A stretch of DNA of 64,000 nucleotides from Rhizobium aethiopicum (GCF_014197535.1 NZ_JACIFV010000005.1:62001-126000), one strand, 5' to 3'; positions 8,098-18,153 are shown, counted from the first letter of the stretch. Notes: generated by a model from the letters alone, not told the origin. Made by a program: numbers and translations.

Positions 8098-9597
8098 ATG
8101 CCGCCCCGTCCCGCAGTTCTGACGAAACGCACGCTCGACAAGGACCTCGATAAGATCACCTATGTCGAGGACGCGGCAAAGCATGTTGCGCGACGGCTGG
8201 TGGCGCCTGGGCTCGGGCTGATTTTCGTCGGCCTCGTCATGCTTTTTGCAGGCGTCTACGTCTTCGACCGGCCGGGAGCCGTGCTCGTCGTGGCGGCAGC
8301 GGCCCTTGCCGGCTACATGGCGCTGAATATCGGCGCCAACGACGTGACCAACAATGTCGGTGCGGCCGTCGGTGCACGCGCCATGACGATGGGCCAGGCG
8401 CTTGTCATTGCTGCGATCTTCGAGGTCCTGGGGGCAACGATCGCCGGCGGCGAAGTGGTCAAGACGATCTCTTCAAACATCGTCGATACCGTCCAGCTGC
8501 CGCAGGCAGCGCTTGGCTGGATCATGATGGCGGCGCTGATGGCCGCGGCCCTCTGGATCAACCTTGCAACTTGGATGAATGCGCCGGTTTCCACCACGCA
8601 TGCGATCGTCGGGGCGGTGATCGGCGCCGGCATCTCAGCTGTGGGGCCGGAGCCGGTGAACTGGGGGGTGATGTTTGAGATCACCTCAAGCTGGATCACT
8701 TCGCCATTGATCGGCGGGCTGATCGCGGCCGGCCTGCTCTATCTCGTCAAGACACTCATCATCTATCGCGACGACAAGGTCGCGGCGGCACAGCGCTGGG
8801 TGCCGGTGCTGGTGGCCGTCATGGCCGGCGGCTTCATGGCCTATATGGTGCTGCAGCTGTCGCCGGTCGGCAGATTTCCGCCCCTCACCGTCATTCTGAT
8901 CGGCATCGGCATTGGGCTGGTAAGTTGGCTTGCCGCTCGGCCACTTGTTCTCGCGCAAGCGCGGGATCTCGAAAACCGCAACAGCTCACTGCGGGTGCTG
9001 TTCCGGCTGCCGCTGATCGGCTCGGCGGCACTGCTTTCTTTTGCGCATGGCGCAAATGATGTTTCGAACGCGGTTGGGCCGCTTTCAGCAATCGTCCATT
9101 CGGTCGGTATCGGCGGCGACGGCGGCGTCGGCCATCCACCGCCCTGGGTGCTGCTGATCGGCGCCTTCGGCATCTCCGTCGGCCTGCTGCTCTTCGGGCC
9201 GCGCCTCATCCGCCTCGTCGGCGAGGAGATCACCAAGCTCAACCCGATGCGCGCCTATTGCGTGGCTCTCTCGACCGCTTTCACCGTCATCGCCGCCTCC
9301 TGGCTTGGCCTGCCGGTCAGCACCACGCATATCGCCGTCGGCGCGGTCTTCGGCGTCGGCTTCTTCCGCGAATGGTACACTCGCCGTTCCAAGCGCCGCA
9401 TCGCTTATATCAGGCGCAAGGCCGACAGCTGGGAACTGGATGAACCGGAGGAGCCGAACATTCATGAAAGGCGGCGGCGCTATCTCGTGCGCCGCTCGCA
9501 TTTCATGACGATCATCGCGGCCTGGATCATCACCGTGCCGGTTTCGGCAGCGCTTGCGGCGATGATTTATTGGGTTATGTTCGCGCTCTTTGTCTGA
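8098..9597 (+). CDS. pit: PiT-family inorganic phosphate transporter
   Basis: 499 residues. Low-affinity inner-membrane phosphate:cation symporter of the PiT/PHO-4 family. The two diagnostic repeats are present: [18 protein letters not shown] near residue 77 and [18 protein letters not shown] near residue 315. Each sits in a hydrophobic half, and each half has a [19 protein letters not shown] motif. About ten to twelve membrane segments. The protein is longer than minimal Pit because of a charged N-terminal stretch (residues 1-40) and a charged loop near residues 420-460. It does not sit beside an orfA/phoU-like partner, unlike the known orfA-pit operon of Sinorhizobium. Confidence 0.92.
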   Translation: MPPRPAVLTKRTLDKDLDKITYVEDAAKHVARRLVAPGLGLIFVGLVMLFAGVYVFDRPGAVLVVAAAALAGYMALNIGANDVTNNVGAAVGARAMTMGQALVIAAIFEVLGATIAGGEVVKTISSNIVDTVQLPQAALGWIMMAALMAAALWINLATWMNAPVSTTHAIVGAVIGAGISAVGPEPVNWGVMFEITSSWITSPLIGGLIAAGLLYLVKTLIIYRDDKVAAAQRWVPVLVAVMAGGFMAYMVLQLSPVGRFPPLTVILIGIGIGLVSWLAARPLVLAQARDLENRNSSLRVLFRLPLIGSAALLSFAHGANDVSNAVGPLSAIVHSVGIGGDGGVGHPPPWVLLIGAFGISVGLLLFGPRLIRLVGEEITKLNPMRAYCVALSTAFTVIAASWLGLPVSTTHIAVGAVFGVGFFREWYTRRSKRRIAYIRRKADSWELDEPEEPNIHERRRRYLVRRSHFMTIIAAWIITVPVSAALAAMIYWVMFALFV

Positions 9598-9614
9598 AAC
9601 CTCAGGTTTTTCAA

Positions 9615-10352
9615 ATGCGCGCCAATTTCCGCATGCAACGGCTTTTCGTCGACGCGCCGCTTTCCAGCGGCGCCGTCGTGGAGGCGAATGCCGAACAGTT
9701 CAACTATCTCGCCAATGTGCTGAGGATGGAGAACGCTGCGGAGATCCTGCTCTTCAACGGCCGTGACGGCGAGTGGAAGGCCTCCCTCTCCTTCCCCACG
9801 CGCAAACGCATCCAGCTGACGGCAACCGAGCAGACGCGGCCACAGCCGGCGCCTTGCGATCTGCATTATCTCTTCGCGCCGCTCAAAGTCGGGCGCATGG
9901 ATTATCTCGTGCAGAAGGCGGTCGAAATGGGAGCAGGCCTGCTGCAGCCTGTCATGACCCAGCACGTGCAGGGCAAAATCACCAATCTCGACAAGCTGCG
10001 CGCCAATGTTGTCGAGGCGGCGGAGCAATGCGGCGTTCTCGGCATCCCTGATGTGGCCGAACCGGTGAGACTTTCCGATCTGCTCGACCGCTGGCCGAGC
10101 GAGCGGCGCATCATCTATTGCGACGAGGGTGATGCCGGGCAAAACCCGCTGCCGGTGCTGGCAGCCATCCAGGAAAGGCATCTCGCTCTGCTCGTCGGGC
10201 CGGAAGGCGGCTTTTCGGAAGACGAGCGGGCGCGGCTTCGAAGCCTCGATTTCGTCACCGCCATTCCGCTCGGGCCGCGCATCCTCAGGGCCGATACGGC
10301 GGCCGTTGCGGCGCTGGCGGTGGTCCAGGCGGCGATCGGCGACTGGACGTGA
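9615..10352 (+). CDS. rsmE: 16S rRNA (uracil1498-N3)-methyltransferase RsmE
   Basis: 245 residues. SPOUT-class RNA methyltransferase that methylates N3 of U1498 in 16S rRNA. An N-terminal PUA-like part ([10 protein letters not shown]...) is followed by the trefoil-knot domain with [13 protein letters not shown] and [17 protein letters not shown], the classic SAM-binding knot motifs. The frame extends to 9570, but the ATG at 9615, 18 bases after the pit stop codon, gives the usual N-terminus. In several alphaproteobacteria rsmE sits just before gshA, as here. Confidence 0.95.
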   Translation: MRANFRMQRLFVDAPLSSGAVVEANAEQFNYLANVLRMENAAEILLFNGRDGEWKASLSFPTRKRIQLTATEQTRPQPAPCDLHYLFAPLKVGRMDYLVQKAVEMGAGLLQPVMTQHVQGKITNLDKLRANVVEAAEQCGVLGIPDVAEPVRLSDLLDRWPSERRIIYCDEGDAGQNPLPVLAAIQERHLALLVGPEGGFSEDERARLRSLDFVTAIPLGPRILRADTAAVAALAVVQAAIGDWT

Positions 10353-10496
10353 GCGGGAAAACGGTTGACGCGGAAATCACTGCTGTTTTTTTGATGCGTC
10401 GTTGAAAGAATTTCACTTGCAACATACGTGGCTTGGGTCCTAATCACCTTCCAATTGCCCGGCCCCCTGGGCGCCTTTTGAATACAGGTACCCCGC

Positions 10497-11870
10497 ATGG
10501 CCCGCGACACTACCGACCAGACCCCGCTCTCTTCGGTTCAGGAATTGACCGATTACATCGCCGCGGGCAACAAGCCGCGGGAGCGCTTCCGGATCGGCAC
10601 CGAACATGAGAAGTTCGCCTTCTTCCGCGCCGACAACAGCCCGGTTCCCTACTTCGGCGATGCCAGCATCTCGGCCCTGCTCACCGGCCTGCAGAAAAAG
10701 AGCGGCTGGGAGCCGATCCTGGACGGCAGCAACATCATCGGCCTTGCCGAACAGAACGGCATGGGCGCGATCTCGATCGAACCAGGCGGTCAGTTCGAAC
10801 TCTCCGGCGCGCCGCTGGAAACGATCCATCAGACCTGCAAGGAATCGAACCAGCACCTGGCGACGCTGCGCGAGATCGCCGAACCAATGGGCATCCGTTT
10901 CCTCGGCATCGGCGGCAGCCCGAAATGGACCTACGCCGAAACGCCGCAAATGCCGAAATCACGCTACGAGATCATGACCCGCTACATGCCGAAGGTCGGC
11001 ACCAAGGGCCTCGACATGATGTATCGCACCTGCACGATCCAGGTGAATCTCGATTTCTCCTCGGAAGACGACATGCGCAAGAAGATGCGTGTCTCCATGA
11101 AGCTGCAATCGCTGGCGACCGCGCTCTTTGCCTCCTCGCCCTTCACCGAAGGCAAGCCGAACGGTTTGCTTTCCTGGCGCGGCGATATCTGGCGCGATGT
11201 CGACAACCGGCGCTCCGGCTTGCTCGACTTCACCTTCCGCGCTGACTTCGGTTTCCGCGACTACGCCGAATGGGCGCTCGACGTGCCGATGTATTTCATC
11301 GTCCGCAACGGGCGCTATCACGACTGCACGCATGTGACCTTCCGCCAGTTCATGAACGGCGCCTTGAAGGGCGAGGTCGCCGATCCCTCGCCGACGATGG
11401 GAGACTGGACCAATCATCTTTCGACGCTCTTCCCCGATGTGCGGCTGAAGCGTTTCCTCGAAATGCGCGGCGCCGACGGCGGCCCGTGGCGGCGCATCTG
11501 CGCCTTGCCGGCCTTCTGGGTCGGCCTGCTCTATGAAGATGCGGCCCTCGAGGCCGCCGACGAGCTGACGAAGGATTGGAGCTTTGCCGAGGTCAGCGCC
11601 CTGCGCAACGCCGTTCCGGCCGAAGGGTTGCAGGCTGAATTTCGCGGGCACGCGCTGCTCGAGATGGCCCGCGAGGTGGTCGCCATATCGAAGGCCGGCC
11701 TCAAAGCGCGCGGCAAGCTCAACGGCGAAGGCCAGGACGAGAGCATCTTCCTTGCGCCGCTCGACGAGGTGCTTGCCAAGAAGGCGACGCTCGCCGAGGA
11801 TCTGCTGTCGCTCTATCACGGTCGCTGGCAGGGTTCCGTCGAACCGGTCTTCGAGGACTATCAGTACTGA
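10497..11870 (+). CDS. gshA: Glutamate-cysteine ligase GshA
   Basis: 457 residues. Catalyses the ATP-dependent joining of L-glutamate and L-cysteine, first step of glutathione synthesis. Sequence and length are of the alphaproteobacterial/plant-type GCL group, not the E. coli type: RIGTEHEKFAF near residue 31, SIEPGGQFELSGAPL near residue 88, and MYRTCTIQVNLDFSSE near residue 175. About 145 bases separate it from rsmE, with no clear terminator, so it may have its own promoter. The start ATG at 10497 is the only good candidate. Confidence 0.95.
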   Translation: MARDTTDQTPLSSVQELTDYIAAGNKPRERFRIGTEHEKFAFFRADNSPVPYFGDASISALLTGLQKKSGWEPILDGSNIIGLAEQNGMGAISIEPGGQFELSGAPLETIHQTCKESNQHLATLREIAEPMGIRFLGIGGSPKWTYAETPQMPKSRYEIMTRYMPKVGTKGLDMMYRTCTIQVNLDFSSEDDMRKKMRVSMKLQSLATALFASSPFTEGKPNGLLSWRGDIWRDVDNRRSGLLDFTFRADFGFRDYAEWALDVPMYFIVRNGRYHDCTHVTFRQFMNGALKGEVADPSPTMGDWTNHLSTLFPDVRLKRFLEMRGADGGPWRRICALPAFWVGLLYEDAALEAADELTKDWSFAEVSALRNAVPAEGLQAEFRGHALLEMAREVVAISKAGLKARGKLNGEGQDESIFLAPLDEVLAKKATLAEDLLSLYHGRWQGSVEPVFEDYQY

Positions 11871-11968
11871 GACCGTCCTAAGCTCTTCTGGCAAAAAGCC
11901 GTTTGCACATTACCATTTCCGGATATAGTGGCGTTACAACGCGTCACGACTCGGGGAAAGGGACCTCC

Positions 11969-12835
11969 ATGCTGCCACTCTTCGACATGATGATGCAGGC
12001 GCAGAACGGCGCCGCGATGGAGGCCGTCGCCCGGCAATTCAACCTGGCGCAGGAACAGGCGACCAAGGCCATGGCGGCGCTGATGCCGGCCTTTTCCGCC
12101 GGCCTGAAGCGCAGCACCAACAATCCTTACGATTTCGTCGGACTGATGCAGGCCGTTGCCTCCGGCAACTACGCGCGATATTTCGAGGATATGAGCCGGG
12201 CTTTCACGCCGGAGGGCATTTCTGACGGCAACAATATCCTTGCCCAGCTTTTCGGCTCCAAGGAGGTTTCGCGCGCGGTCGCCGCCCAAGCCGCGCAGAT
12301 GACCGGCATTGGACAGGACATCTACAAACAGATGCTGCCGGTGTTGGCCGATACGCTGATGGGCGGGCTCTTCAAACAGACGACCGGCCAGATGGCTTCG
12401 CCGGTCAACCCCTTCGTCAATACGGCGATGGCCGAGACCATCCAGCAATGGCTGGAGAGTACCGGCTTCCCGCCGAAACCGAAGGCCGCGCAGCCCAGCA
12501 TCTTCGACAATCCCTTCACGCAGGCGATGCAGCAGATGTTTTCGCTGCCGAAGGCTCAGCCGACACCTCAGCCGAACCCCTTCCTCGACAATCCCTTTGC
12601 CAAGGCCTTCCAGGAGATGATGGGTGGACTTGGCCAGCAGCCGGCGGCTCAAAAGCCGGCAGCCAAGACGCAGGCAGCGCCGAAGGAAGAGGCGAAAGTC
12701 GCGGCCGAGAGCTATGGCGAGATACTGAACGCCATGTTCGACAGCGGACTGGAAGTGCAGAAGAGCTACCAGAGGAATCTGGAGGCGATTTTCGAAACCT
12801 ATCGGCCGAAGCCTTCGCCTGACACCAAGACATAA
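11969..12835 (+). CDS. DUF937 domain protein
   Basis: 288 residues, soluble, no signal peptide. The N-terminal two thirds matches the DUF937 pattern: a helical, Gln/Ala-rich sequence with repeated ...LLPVLADTLMGGLFKQT... elements. The C-terminal part has two copies of a Pro-Asn-Pro-Phe motif (QPSIFDNPFTQAMQQMF and QPNPFLDNPFAKAFQEMM) and an Ala/Lys/Gln linker, suggestive of short protein-docking repeats. Function unknown. The ATG at 11969 follows GGGACC about 6 bases upstream and is preferred over the upstream in-frame ATG at 11903. Ends before a hairpin terminator. Confidence 0.8.
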   Translation: MLPLFDMMMQAQNGAAMEAVARQFNLAQEQATKAMAALMPAFSAGLKRSTNNPYDFVGLMQAVASGNYARYFEDMSRAFTPEGISDGNNILAQLFGSKEVSRAVAAQAAQMTGIGQDIYKQMLPVLADTLMGGLFKQTTGQMASPVNPFVNTAMAETIQQWLESTGFPPKPKAAQPSIFDNPFTQAMQQMFSLPKAQPTPQPNPFLDNPFAKAFQEMMGGLGQQPAAQKPAAKTQAAPKEEAKVAAESYGEILNAMFDSGLEVQKSYQRNLEAIFETYRPKPSPDTKT

Positions 12836-12838
12836 AAA

Positions 12839-12874
12839 GACCCGGCGATGGCTGGGAAAGCCGATCACCGGGTC
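12839..12874. terminator. Hairpin terminator after the DUF937 gene
   Basis: GACCCGG / CCGGGTC stem extended by GAT/ATC and GGCT/AGCC pairing, immediately after the stop codon and an A run (TAAAAAGA). It can also serve the convergent DUF1127 gene, because the A run reads as T on the minus strand. Confidence 0.6.
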
Positions 12875-12921
12875 AAGCGGCAGGGCTATTGGCTATCACC
12901 CTGCGGGGAAACTCGACGCTC

Positions 12922-13221
12922 CTACTCCTGGTAGGAGCGGAAGAGCGACAGGCGCCAGCGATTGCGCGCCGAGCGCGTCAGATGTTCCGACGGGTCCTCG
13001 AAGAAGGTCGACGCCAGGAACGCGGAGGTCAGATCGGCCCTGGTGAGGCCGATATCTCTCAGCTGCGTGTCGTTCAGATCATGCAGCGCGTTGATCTCGA
13101 TGCGATTGCGGAACACGCGAAAGAGAGAGGCCAACGGTGCGAGACCTGCCGCCAGACGCTGGGAAAACGTCGGGGTCGGCTTGTCGCAATCGAGTTCGAG
13201 TGTCTGGTCTGTCATGCGCAT
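12922..13221 (-). CDS. DUF1127 domain small protein
   Basis: 99 residues. The C-terminal half carries the DUF1127 helix pair with the conserved core ALHDLNDTQLRDIGLTRADL. Arginine-rich DUF1127 proteins in alphaproteobacteria have been linked to RNA and phosphate/stress regulation, but this copy has no assigned role. SD AAGGAGAG lies 5 bases before the ATG at 13221; a second ATG is at 13215. A rhizobial palindromic repeat sits directly upstream of the SD (13238-13279), so it would be in the 5' untranslated region. Divergent from a LysR gene. Confidence 0.88.
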   Translation of the reverse strand: MRMTDQTLELDCDKPTPTFSQRLAAGLAPLASLFRVFRNRIEINALHDLNDTQLRDIGLTRADLTSAFLASTFFEDPSEHLTRSARNRWRLSLFRSYQE

Positions 13222-13237
13222 TGAACTCTCCTTTCTG

Positions 13238-13279
13238 TACAGCGCCGCGCGTCCTTCAGACGTGGAAAGGGCGCTGTAA
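13238..13279. repeat. Short rhizobial palindromic repeat in the DUF1127 5' region
   Basis: TACAGCGCC...GCGCTGTAA outer arms with an inner GCGCGTC-type dyad. This is the same element, in the opposite orientation, as 18110-18153. It lies 16 bases upstream of the DUF1127 start codon, next to its ribosome binding site. Confidence 0.75.
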
Positions 13280-13477
13280 CGTTTCAGATCTGCGCGCAAA
13301 GCAACCCACCCCTCCCGCGAGGTCGTGCGAGAAGGAGCAAGCTGAATTCCGCTTGAACAGGCAGGGTGTCTGTCCTTCACTTTGCTTTGATTTGCATCCC
13401 GAAGATGCCAAAGACCTATTGATCAGTCCAACGAATGTTTCTAATGATTATCATCAGCTATCTTTATAGGTGACCCC

Positions 13478-14434
13478 ATGTCCGCGCCTCTTGATCTCGA
13501 CCAGTTGCAGACTTTCATCGCCATCGTCGATTCCGGCAGCTTCACCAAGGCCGCCGACAGGGTTTACAAGACCCAATCCGCCGTCTCCATGCAGATGCGC
13601 CGTCTCGAAGAGCGCATCGGCAAGCAGCTGTTCATCAAGGACGGCCGCGGCAACCGGTTGACCGTCGAGGGCGAAAAACTGCTCAACTACGCCCGGCGCA
13701 TCATCCGCCTCAACAATGAGGCGATCGCCGCCTTTGACGACAATAGGCTGGAGGGGACGCTGCGCATCGGCACGCCGGACGATTACGCCGATCGCTACAT
13801 GCCCGATATCATCGGCCGCTTCGCCAAGACCCATCCGAATGTCGAGCTTTACATCGTCTGCGAGCCCTCGGTGGATCTGGCCGAGCGTATGCACAAGGGC
13901 GAACTTGATATCGCGCTCGTCACCCACAATCCGCGCGAGCGCATGTCCGATGTGGTGAGAACCGAGCCGCTCTGCTGGGTCGGCTCGGCCAACCATCCGA
14001 TCCGCGACGACGCGCCGGTGCCGCTTGCCGTTGGCCGCCGCGACTGCCAGTGGCGCCAGCTCGCCTGCTCGGCGCTCGATGCCGTCGGCCGCGAGCACCA
14101 GATCCTGTTCACCAGTTGGTCCTGCACCGTCGTCGCCGCGGCCGTCCTTGCCGGGATGGCGGTCTCGGTCATGCCGGAATCGGCGCTGCGGACGGGCATG
14201 AAGGTGCTGAGCCAGGCCGACGGTTTTCCGGCGCTGCCGCCGGTGCAGATCGGCATCATGAAACGGCCGGGCGTCTCGCTGTCGCTGATGAACGCAATCA
14301 CGGCCCATATCACTGCCTGCCTCGACAACATCACGCCGGCTGTCGTCGACGACGGTCTGGACGCGGATGTCAAATCCGCCCAGGCGCGCCTTTATCCGCG
14401 GCTGAAGGCTGCCAATATGGTGCCGAGCTGGTAG
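13478..14434 (+). CDS. LysR-type regulator, LrhA/HexA-like
   Basis: 318 residues. HTH at residues 5-64 (LQTFIAIVDSGSFTKAADRV, then SAVSMQMRRLEERIGKQLF) followed by a full effector-binding domain. The SQSA/TQSAVSMQMRRLE recognition helix and the DNRLEGTLRIGTPDDYADRY linker resemble the LrhA/HexA group, which controls motility or surface traits in enterobacteria. The target here is unknown. It is divergent from the DUF1127 gene with about 255 bases between. LysR regulators are known to control DUF1127 genes in Brucella (VtlR), but this is not the VtlR/LsrB locus, so the parallel is only suggestive. Confidence 0.85.
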   Translation: MSAPLDLDQLQTFIAIVDSGSFTKAADRVYKTQSAVSMQMRRLEERIGKQLFIKDGRGNRLTVEGEKLLNYARRIIRLNNEAIAAFDDNRLEGTLRIGTPDDYADRYMPDIIGRFAKTHPNVELYIVCEPSVDLAERMHKGELDIALVTHNPRERMSDVVRTEPLCWVGSANHPIRDDAPVPLAVGRRDCQWRQLACSALDAVGREHQILFTSWSCTVVAAAVLAGMAVSVMPESALRTGMKVLSQADGFPALPPVQIGIMKRPGVSLSLMNAITAHITACLDNITPAVVDDGLDADVKSAQARLYPRLKAANMVPSW

Positions 14435-14441
14435 GAAGGCT

Positions 14442-15083
14442 CTATGCGGCGCTCGGCACGCTCGTGGCGAAAAGGGAAGCGCGGATGACGCGTTTCCACT
14501 CGCCGAGCATGCGCCGCGCTACCGTCTCTTCGCTGACGGCGGCAAGCCGGACGACGGCGCCGATCAGGTGGCTGAAAAGGTAAGTGCGCGCGAACATTTC
14601 CTCGTCGCAGAGGTCGGGAGCCAATCTGCGTACAGCGTCATCAAAGATACCGGCGACGCGACCGCTGTGCTCGATATTCAGCCGAAGCAGATCCTGATCG
14701 GTCTCCGTTCCCATCCAGACGCCGAGATACACGGGATCGCCGCGATAGGATTCGTAATACCAGTCGATGGTGGCGCAGACGAGATCGATGGCCTGGTCGA
14801 GTGACTGCACGTCGCTGAACATCGCCGCCGTCTTCGCCTGGATCGCCGAAGCGTGCTGGTCGAACAGGGCTTTGACGATCGCCGCCTTCTCCGGGAAGTA
14901 TTGGTAAACCGAGCCGATCGGCACCTTGGCGGCGACCGCGAGTTCCGTCATCCGCATGGCGCTGACGCCTTTTTGGGCGATGATTCTGGCGGCGGCAGCG
15001 AGGATAAGATCCAGCCTCTGGATGCTACGCTCCTGCTTCGGCTTCCTGCGCAAGCCGATGCGATCCATGCTTTCCGCGCCCAT
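14442..15083 (-). CDS. TetR-family transcriptional regulator
   Basis: 213 residues. Typical TetR HTH at residues 20-65 (LDLILAAAARIIAQKGVSAM, then TELAVAAKVPIGSVYQYFPEKAAIV) and a helical ligand-binding C-terminus. Ends 7 bases from the convergent LysR gene. Two start codons are possible (15083 and 15068). Its target is unknown: no transporter or oxidoreductase is divergently placed, and the nearest upstream gene is a MAPEG protein transcribed the same way. Confidence 0.88.
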   Translation of the reverse strand: MGAESMDRIGLRRKPKQERSIQRLDLILAAAARIIAQKGVSAMRMTELAVAAKVPIGSVYQYFPEKAAIVKALFDQHASAIQAKTAAMFSDVQSLDQAIDLVCATIDWYYESYRGDPVYLGVWMGTETDQDLLRLNIEHSGRVAGIFDDAVRRLAPDLCDEEMFARTYLFSHLIGAVVRLAAVSEETVARRMLGEWKRVIRASLFATSVPSAA

Positions 15084-15310
15084 GTCGTTCCCATTCTTAT
15101 TGTTTCGCAGCGGAGGCTATCTGCCACCACCGCGTCGAGCGGATATGACATGCAGGCCTTCATCAGCGGTAAATGGAAACGCTCACATTTTAACGATCGG
15201 CAACCGTCTGGAAAATCAGGCTTCTAGACCACATTGCTCTGATTGACTTGCACGCGAAAAACGTCGACTAGTTGTAAAATCCAGTGAGCTGCTGCCTGCG
15301 CACATCAGCG

Positions 15311-15727
15311 TCAGCCCACCGCCATCCAGATTGCGAGCCAACCCCACATGGCTGCAAGCACCAGATAACCGGCAGCGAAGATTGGGCTGCGGTAGCGGAG
15401 ATCATTGCTGGTGACGTGAATGACGGCATGAGCATAACGCAGGATGACGAAGGTCCAGGCGAGGCAGACGGAGACAAGATTGTCTGCTTCGGTGACATAG
15501 AGAAGAACACAGCAGGCGTAGAAGAGCACAGGCAATTCGAACTGGTTGGCGAGGCAGTTCTTGACCACAAGGCTTTCGGCGGGTTCGTCACGATTTTCGC
15601 GATACTCCGATTGCTCTATCTTGCCGGCGCGGACCATTTTCGCGCGCCGCGTGCCCAGAAGCGCATAAATACCATAGACCAGGGCCACATGGGCGAGGAG
15701 TGGCCAGAAGATTTGATAGGCGGTCAT
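15311..15727 (-). CDS. MAPEG family membrane protein
   Basis: About 138 residues with four membrane segments. The conserved MAPEG pattern is visible: KNCLANQFELPVLFYACCVLLY in the middle (the N-x-x-E-x-P motif) and RYAHAVIHVTSNDLRYR further on. Eukaryotic MAPEG proteins act in eicosanoid and glutathione metabolism; the bacterial members have no settled role. The frame extends to 15883, but ATG 15727 with AAGG about 5 bases upstream starts just before the first membrane segment and is preferred. Confidence 0.85.
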   Translation of the reverse strand: MTAYQIFWPLLAHVALVYGIYALLGTRRAKMVRAGKIEQSEYRENRDEPAESLVVKNCLANQFELPVLFYACCVLLYVTEADNLVSVCLAWTFVILRYAHAVIHVTSNDLRYRSPIFAAGYLVLAAMWGWLAIWMAVG

Positions 15728-15833
15728 ATGGGCCTTAAGTCCTTTCCGCATTTGCAATCTTTCGAGCAATAGCCGAAAGCGGAACCGGATACCACGCGGC
15801 CTTAAATCGCAGAGACAGACGGCGCAAGCGCCC

Positions 15834-16388
15834 TCAGCCTTCGCGCGGCGACAGCCAACGGGCAATGGCAAGCCGAGCGGCAACGATGAAGCAGATAGCG
15901 AGGCTTGCGAATTTCAACCGCGTCATCCACGGCAGCAGGTGCATCGCAAGACCTTCAGACGCGCCGTTGTCAAAGGCGATCAGGCTGGAAATGTTCTCGC
16001 CGTAGTCGGAGATGCCGTAGATGAAAGGCAGCAGATAGATTGCCTTGGCAGCGAGCGGATGAAGCGACCGGCCGAACCACGAGCCGACAGGGCCAAGCCT
16101 GAGGAAAACAAGGAACAGCAGCGCCGTCAGCAATGCCGGAAAGATCAGCTCCGGCCCGAAATACATGGCGTTGAGCAATTTGGCTGCCGTCTCGTTCTCG
16201 TCGAGCAGCTTCTGCATGTGGAAGACGGCCGATTCGTCGTAACCGGCGAAATAGGTGTCGAGCACCGCTTGCCCGGTTTCGTGCTTGAAGGGCACGACGA
16301 AGCCGAAGGTCGTCCAGGCGAGCACGGCAAGGCAGAGGGCGGCGAGCAGCGCGACGACCCAGAGGGGAATTGCGCTGCCCGCCTTCAT
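15834..16388 (-). CDS. Integral membrane protein of unknown function
   Basis: 184 residues, about four hydrophobic segments (residues 10-30, 80-100, 115-130, 155-175). No motif recognised. A soluble loop containing ESAVFHMQKLLDENETAAKLL follows the first segment, so part of it is probably periplasmic. It ends close to the MAPEG gene and starts 2 bases after the guaB stop codon on the same strand, so it may be co-transcribed with guaB. Confidence 0.75.
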   Translation of the reverse strand: MKAGSAIPLWVVALLAALCLAVLAWTTFGFVVPFKHETGQAVLDTYFAGYDESAVFHMQKLLDENETAAKLLNAMYFGPELIFPALLTALLFLVFLRLGPVGSWFGRSLHPLAAKAIYLLPFIYGISDYGENISSLIAFDNGASEGLAMHLLPWMTRLKFASLAICFIVAARLAIARWLSPREG

Positions 16389-16390
16389 GA

Positions 16391-17881
16391 TCAGAGGCCG
16401 GCGCCCGGATAATTCGGGCTCTCGCGGGTGATCGTCACGTCATGGGCGTGGCTTTCGCGAAGACCGGCGCCGGAGATGCGCACGAAGGTGGCGCGCTCCT
16501 GGAAATCCTTCAGATCCTTGCCGCCGACATAGCCCATGGCCGCCTTGAGGCCGCCGGCGAGCTGGTGGACGACTGCCGCTACCGGCCCCTTGTAGGGCAC
16601 CTGGCCCTCGATTCCTTCCGGCACGAGCTTCAGCGTGTCGCGCACCTCCGCCTGGAAATAGCGGTCGGCCGAGCCGCGGGCCATGGCGCCGACGGAGCCC
16701 ATGCCGCGATAGGCTTTGAAGGAGCGGCCCTGGTAGAGATAGACCTCGCCGGGGCTCTCATCGGTGCCGGCCAGCAGCGAGCCGATCATGACGGCGGAAG
16801 CGCCGGCGGCAATCGCCTTGGCCAGGTCGCCGGAAAATTTGATGCCGCCATCGGCGATGACGGGCACGTCCTGATCGCGCGCGGCCTCGACTGCCGACAT
16901 GATGGCGGCGAGCTGGGGAACGCCGACGCCGGCGACGATGCGCGTCGTGCAGATCGAGCCCGGGCCGATGCCGACTTTGACGGCATCGGCACCCGCGTCG
17001 ATCAGCGCCCTGGTGCCGTCATAGGTGGCGACGTTGCCGGCCATGATCCTGACCGAGTTGGACAGCTTCTTGACGCGGGCAACGGCATCGAGGACGCGCT
17101 GCGAATGGCCATGGGCGGTATCGACGACCAGAAGGTCGACGCCGGCCTCGATCAGCCGTTCGGCCCGCTCAAAGCCGTCATCGCCGACGCTGATGGCGGC
17201 GGCGGCGCGAAGCCTGCCCTGCGCATCCTTGGAGGCGTTCGGGTTCAACTGCGACTTCTCGATATCCTTGACGGTGATGAGACCGACACAGCGGCCTTCC
17301 GGGTCGACAACCAGCAGCTTCTCGATGCGATGCGAGTGCAGCAGGCGCTTGGCTTCCTGCTGATCGACGTTTTCCTTGACGGTGACCAGATTGTCCTTGG
17401 TCATCAGCTCATGGATCTTCTGCTCCGGATCAGAGGCGAAGCGGACGTCGCGGTTGGTGAGGATGCCGACGAGGCGGCCGGACTTCTCGACGACCGGGAT
17501 GCCGGAGATGCCGTGCGACTTCATCAGGGACAGCGCTTCGGCAAGCTTCGCCTCCGGGCCGATGGTGACCGGATTGACGACCATACCGCTTTCGAACTTC
17601 TTCACCTGGCGGACCTCTTCGGCCTGCTCGATCGGCGTCAGGTTGCGATGGATGACGCCGAGGCCGCCGGCCTGGGCCATGGCGATCGCCAGCCGGCTTT
17701 CGGTGACGGTATCCATGGCCGAAGAGAGGATCGGGATGTTGAGATCGAAGTCGCGAGCGATGCGGGTTGCGATATTCGTCTGGCCGGGCATGACCTCGGA
17801 ATGGCCGGGCTGCAGCAGCACGTCGTCGAAGGTAAGCGCGTCCGCGCCGGTTGCCGTTTCAATGATGCGGGCCATGGCCAA
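16391..17881 (-). CDS. guaB: IMP dehydrogenase GuaB
   Basis: 496 residues. NAD-dependent oxidation of IMP to XMP, the committed step of GMP synthesis. TIM-barrel enzyme with an inserted CBS pair (about residues 95-220, [18 protein letters not shown] and [20 protein letters not shown]). Active-site loop [13 protein letters not shown] is near residue 308, with the catalytic cysteine, and the flap [14 protein letters not shown] follows. [16 protein letters not shown] at the N-terminus is invariant in the family. The start is 17881 or the second ATG at 17875. A housekeeping gene that supports a chromosomal location. Confidence 0.97.
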   Translation of the reverse strand: MAMARIIETATGADALTFDDVLLQPGHSEVMPGQTNIATRIARDFDLNIPILSSAMDTVTESRLAIAMAQAGGLGVIHRNLTPIEQAEEVRQVKKFESGMVVNPVTIGPEAKLAEALSLMKSHGISGIPVVEKSGRLVGILTNRDVRFASDPEQKIHELMTKDNLVTVKENVDQQEAKRLLHSHRIEKLLVVDPEGRCVGLITVKDIEKSQLNPNASKDAQGRLRAAAAISVGDDGFERAERLIEAGVDLLVVDTAHGHSQRVLDAVARVKKLSNSVRIMAGNVATYDGTRALIDAGADAVKVGIGPGSICTTRIVAGVGVPQLAAIMSAVEAARDQDVPVIADGGIKFSGDLAKAIAAGASAVMIGSLLAGTDESPGEVYLYQGRSFKAYRGMGSVGAMARGSADRYFQAEVRDTLKLVPEGIEGQVPYKGPVAAVVHQLAGGLKAAMGYVGGKDLKDFQERATFVRISGAGLRESHAHDVTITRESPNYPGAGL

Positions 17882-18006
17882 ATTCCTTCAGTTAAGAAAA
17901 TGCAACCCGTCCCGGAAACGAATCGTCCGCACCGGCGGTGTGCATGAGTTGCTTGGAAGTTGGCGAGGGCTGGTAACACGTCTATGACAGGAAGGAAATA
18001 GCAAAA

Positions 18007-18028
18007 AGCCCGGCGTGGCCGCCGGGCT
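18007..18028 (-). terminator. Rho-independent terminator on the minus strand
   Basis: Perfect 9-base stem AGCCCGGCG / CGCCGGGCT with a 4-base loop. On the minus strand the stem is followed by TTTTT. It would stop transcription from the metallo-hydrolase gene side before guaB. Confidence 0.75.
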
Positions 18029-18109
18029 CGTCATGGGAGCCATGCATCCACCGCATCGGCCCGAAAATCGGAATCGATTTCGGAAAGCACGATGCGTAGA
18101 TTCTAAGTG

Positions 18110-18153
18110 TTACAGCGTCCTTTGCGCGTCTGATAAGACGCGCGGCGCTGTAA
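18110..18153. repeat. Short rhizobial palindromic repeat, second copy
   Basis: TTACAGCG / CGCTGTAA outer arms with inner GCGCGTC / GACGCGC. It matches the element at 13238-13279 in the opposite orientation. It lies within a mosaic of palindromes spanning about 18060-18252, including CGATGCG blocks on either side. Confidence 0.75.

Noticed and set aside
13478..14434. LysR next to DUF1127 as VtlR/LsrB
   Set aside because: Sequence is nearer LrhA/HexA, and the known lsrB/vtlR neighbours (trxB, lrp) are absent.
16442..17947. 501-residue plus-strand open frame opposite guaB
   Set aside because: Shadow of guaB; biased composition, no motif or ribosome binding site.
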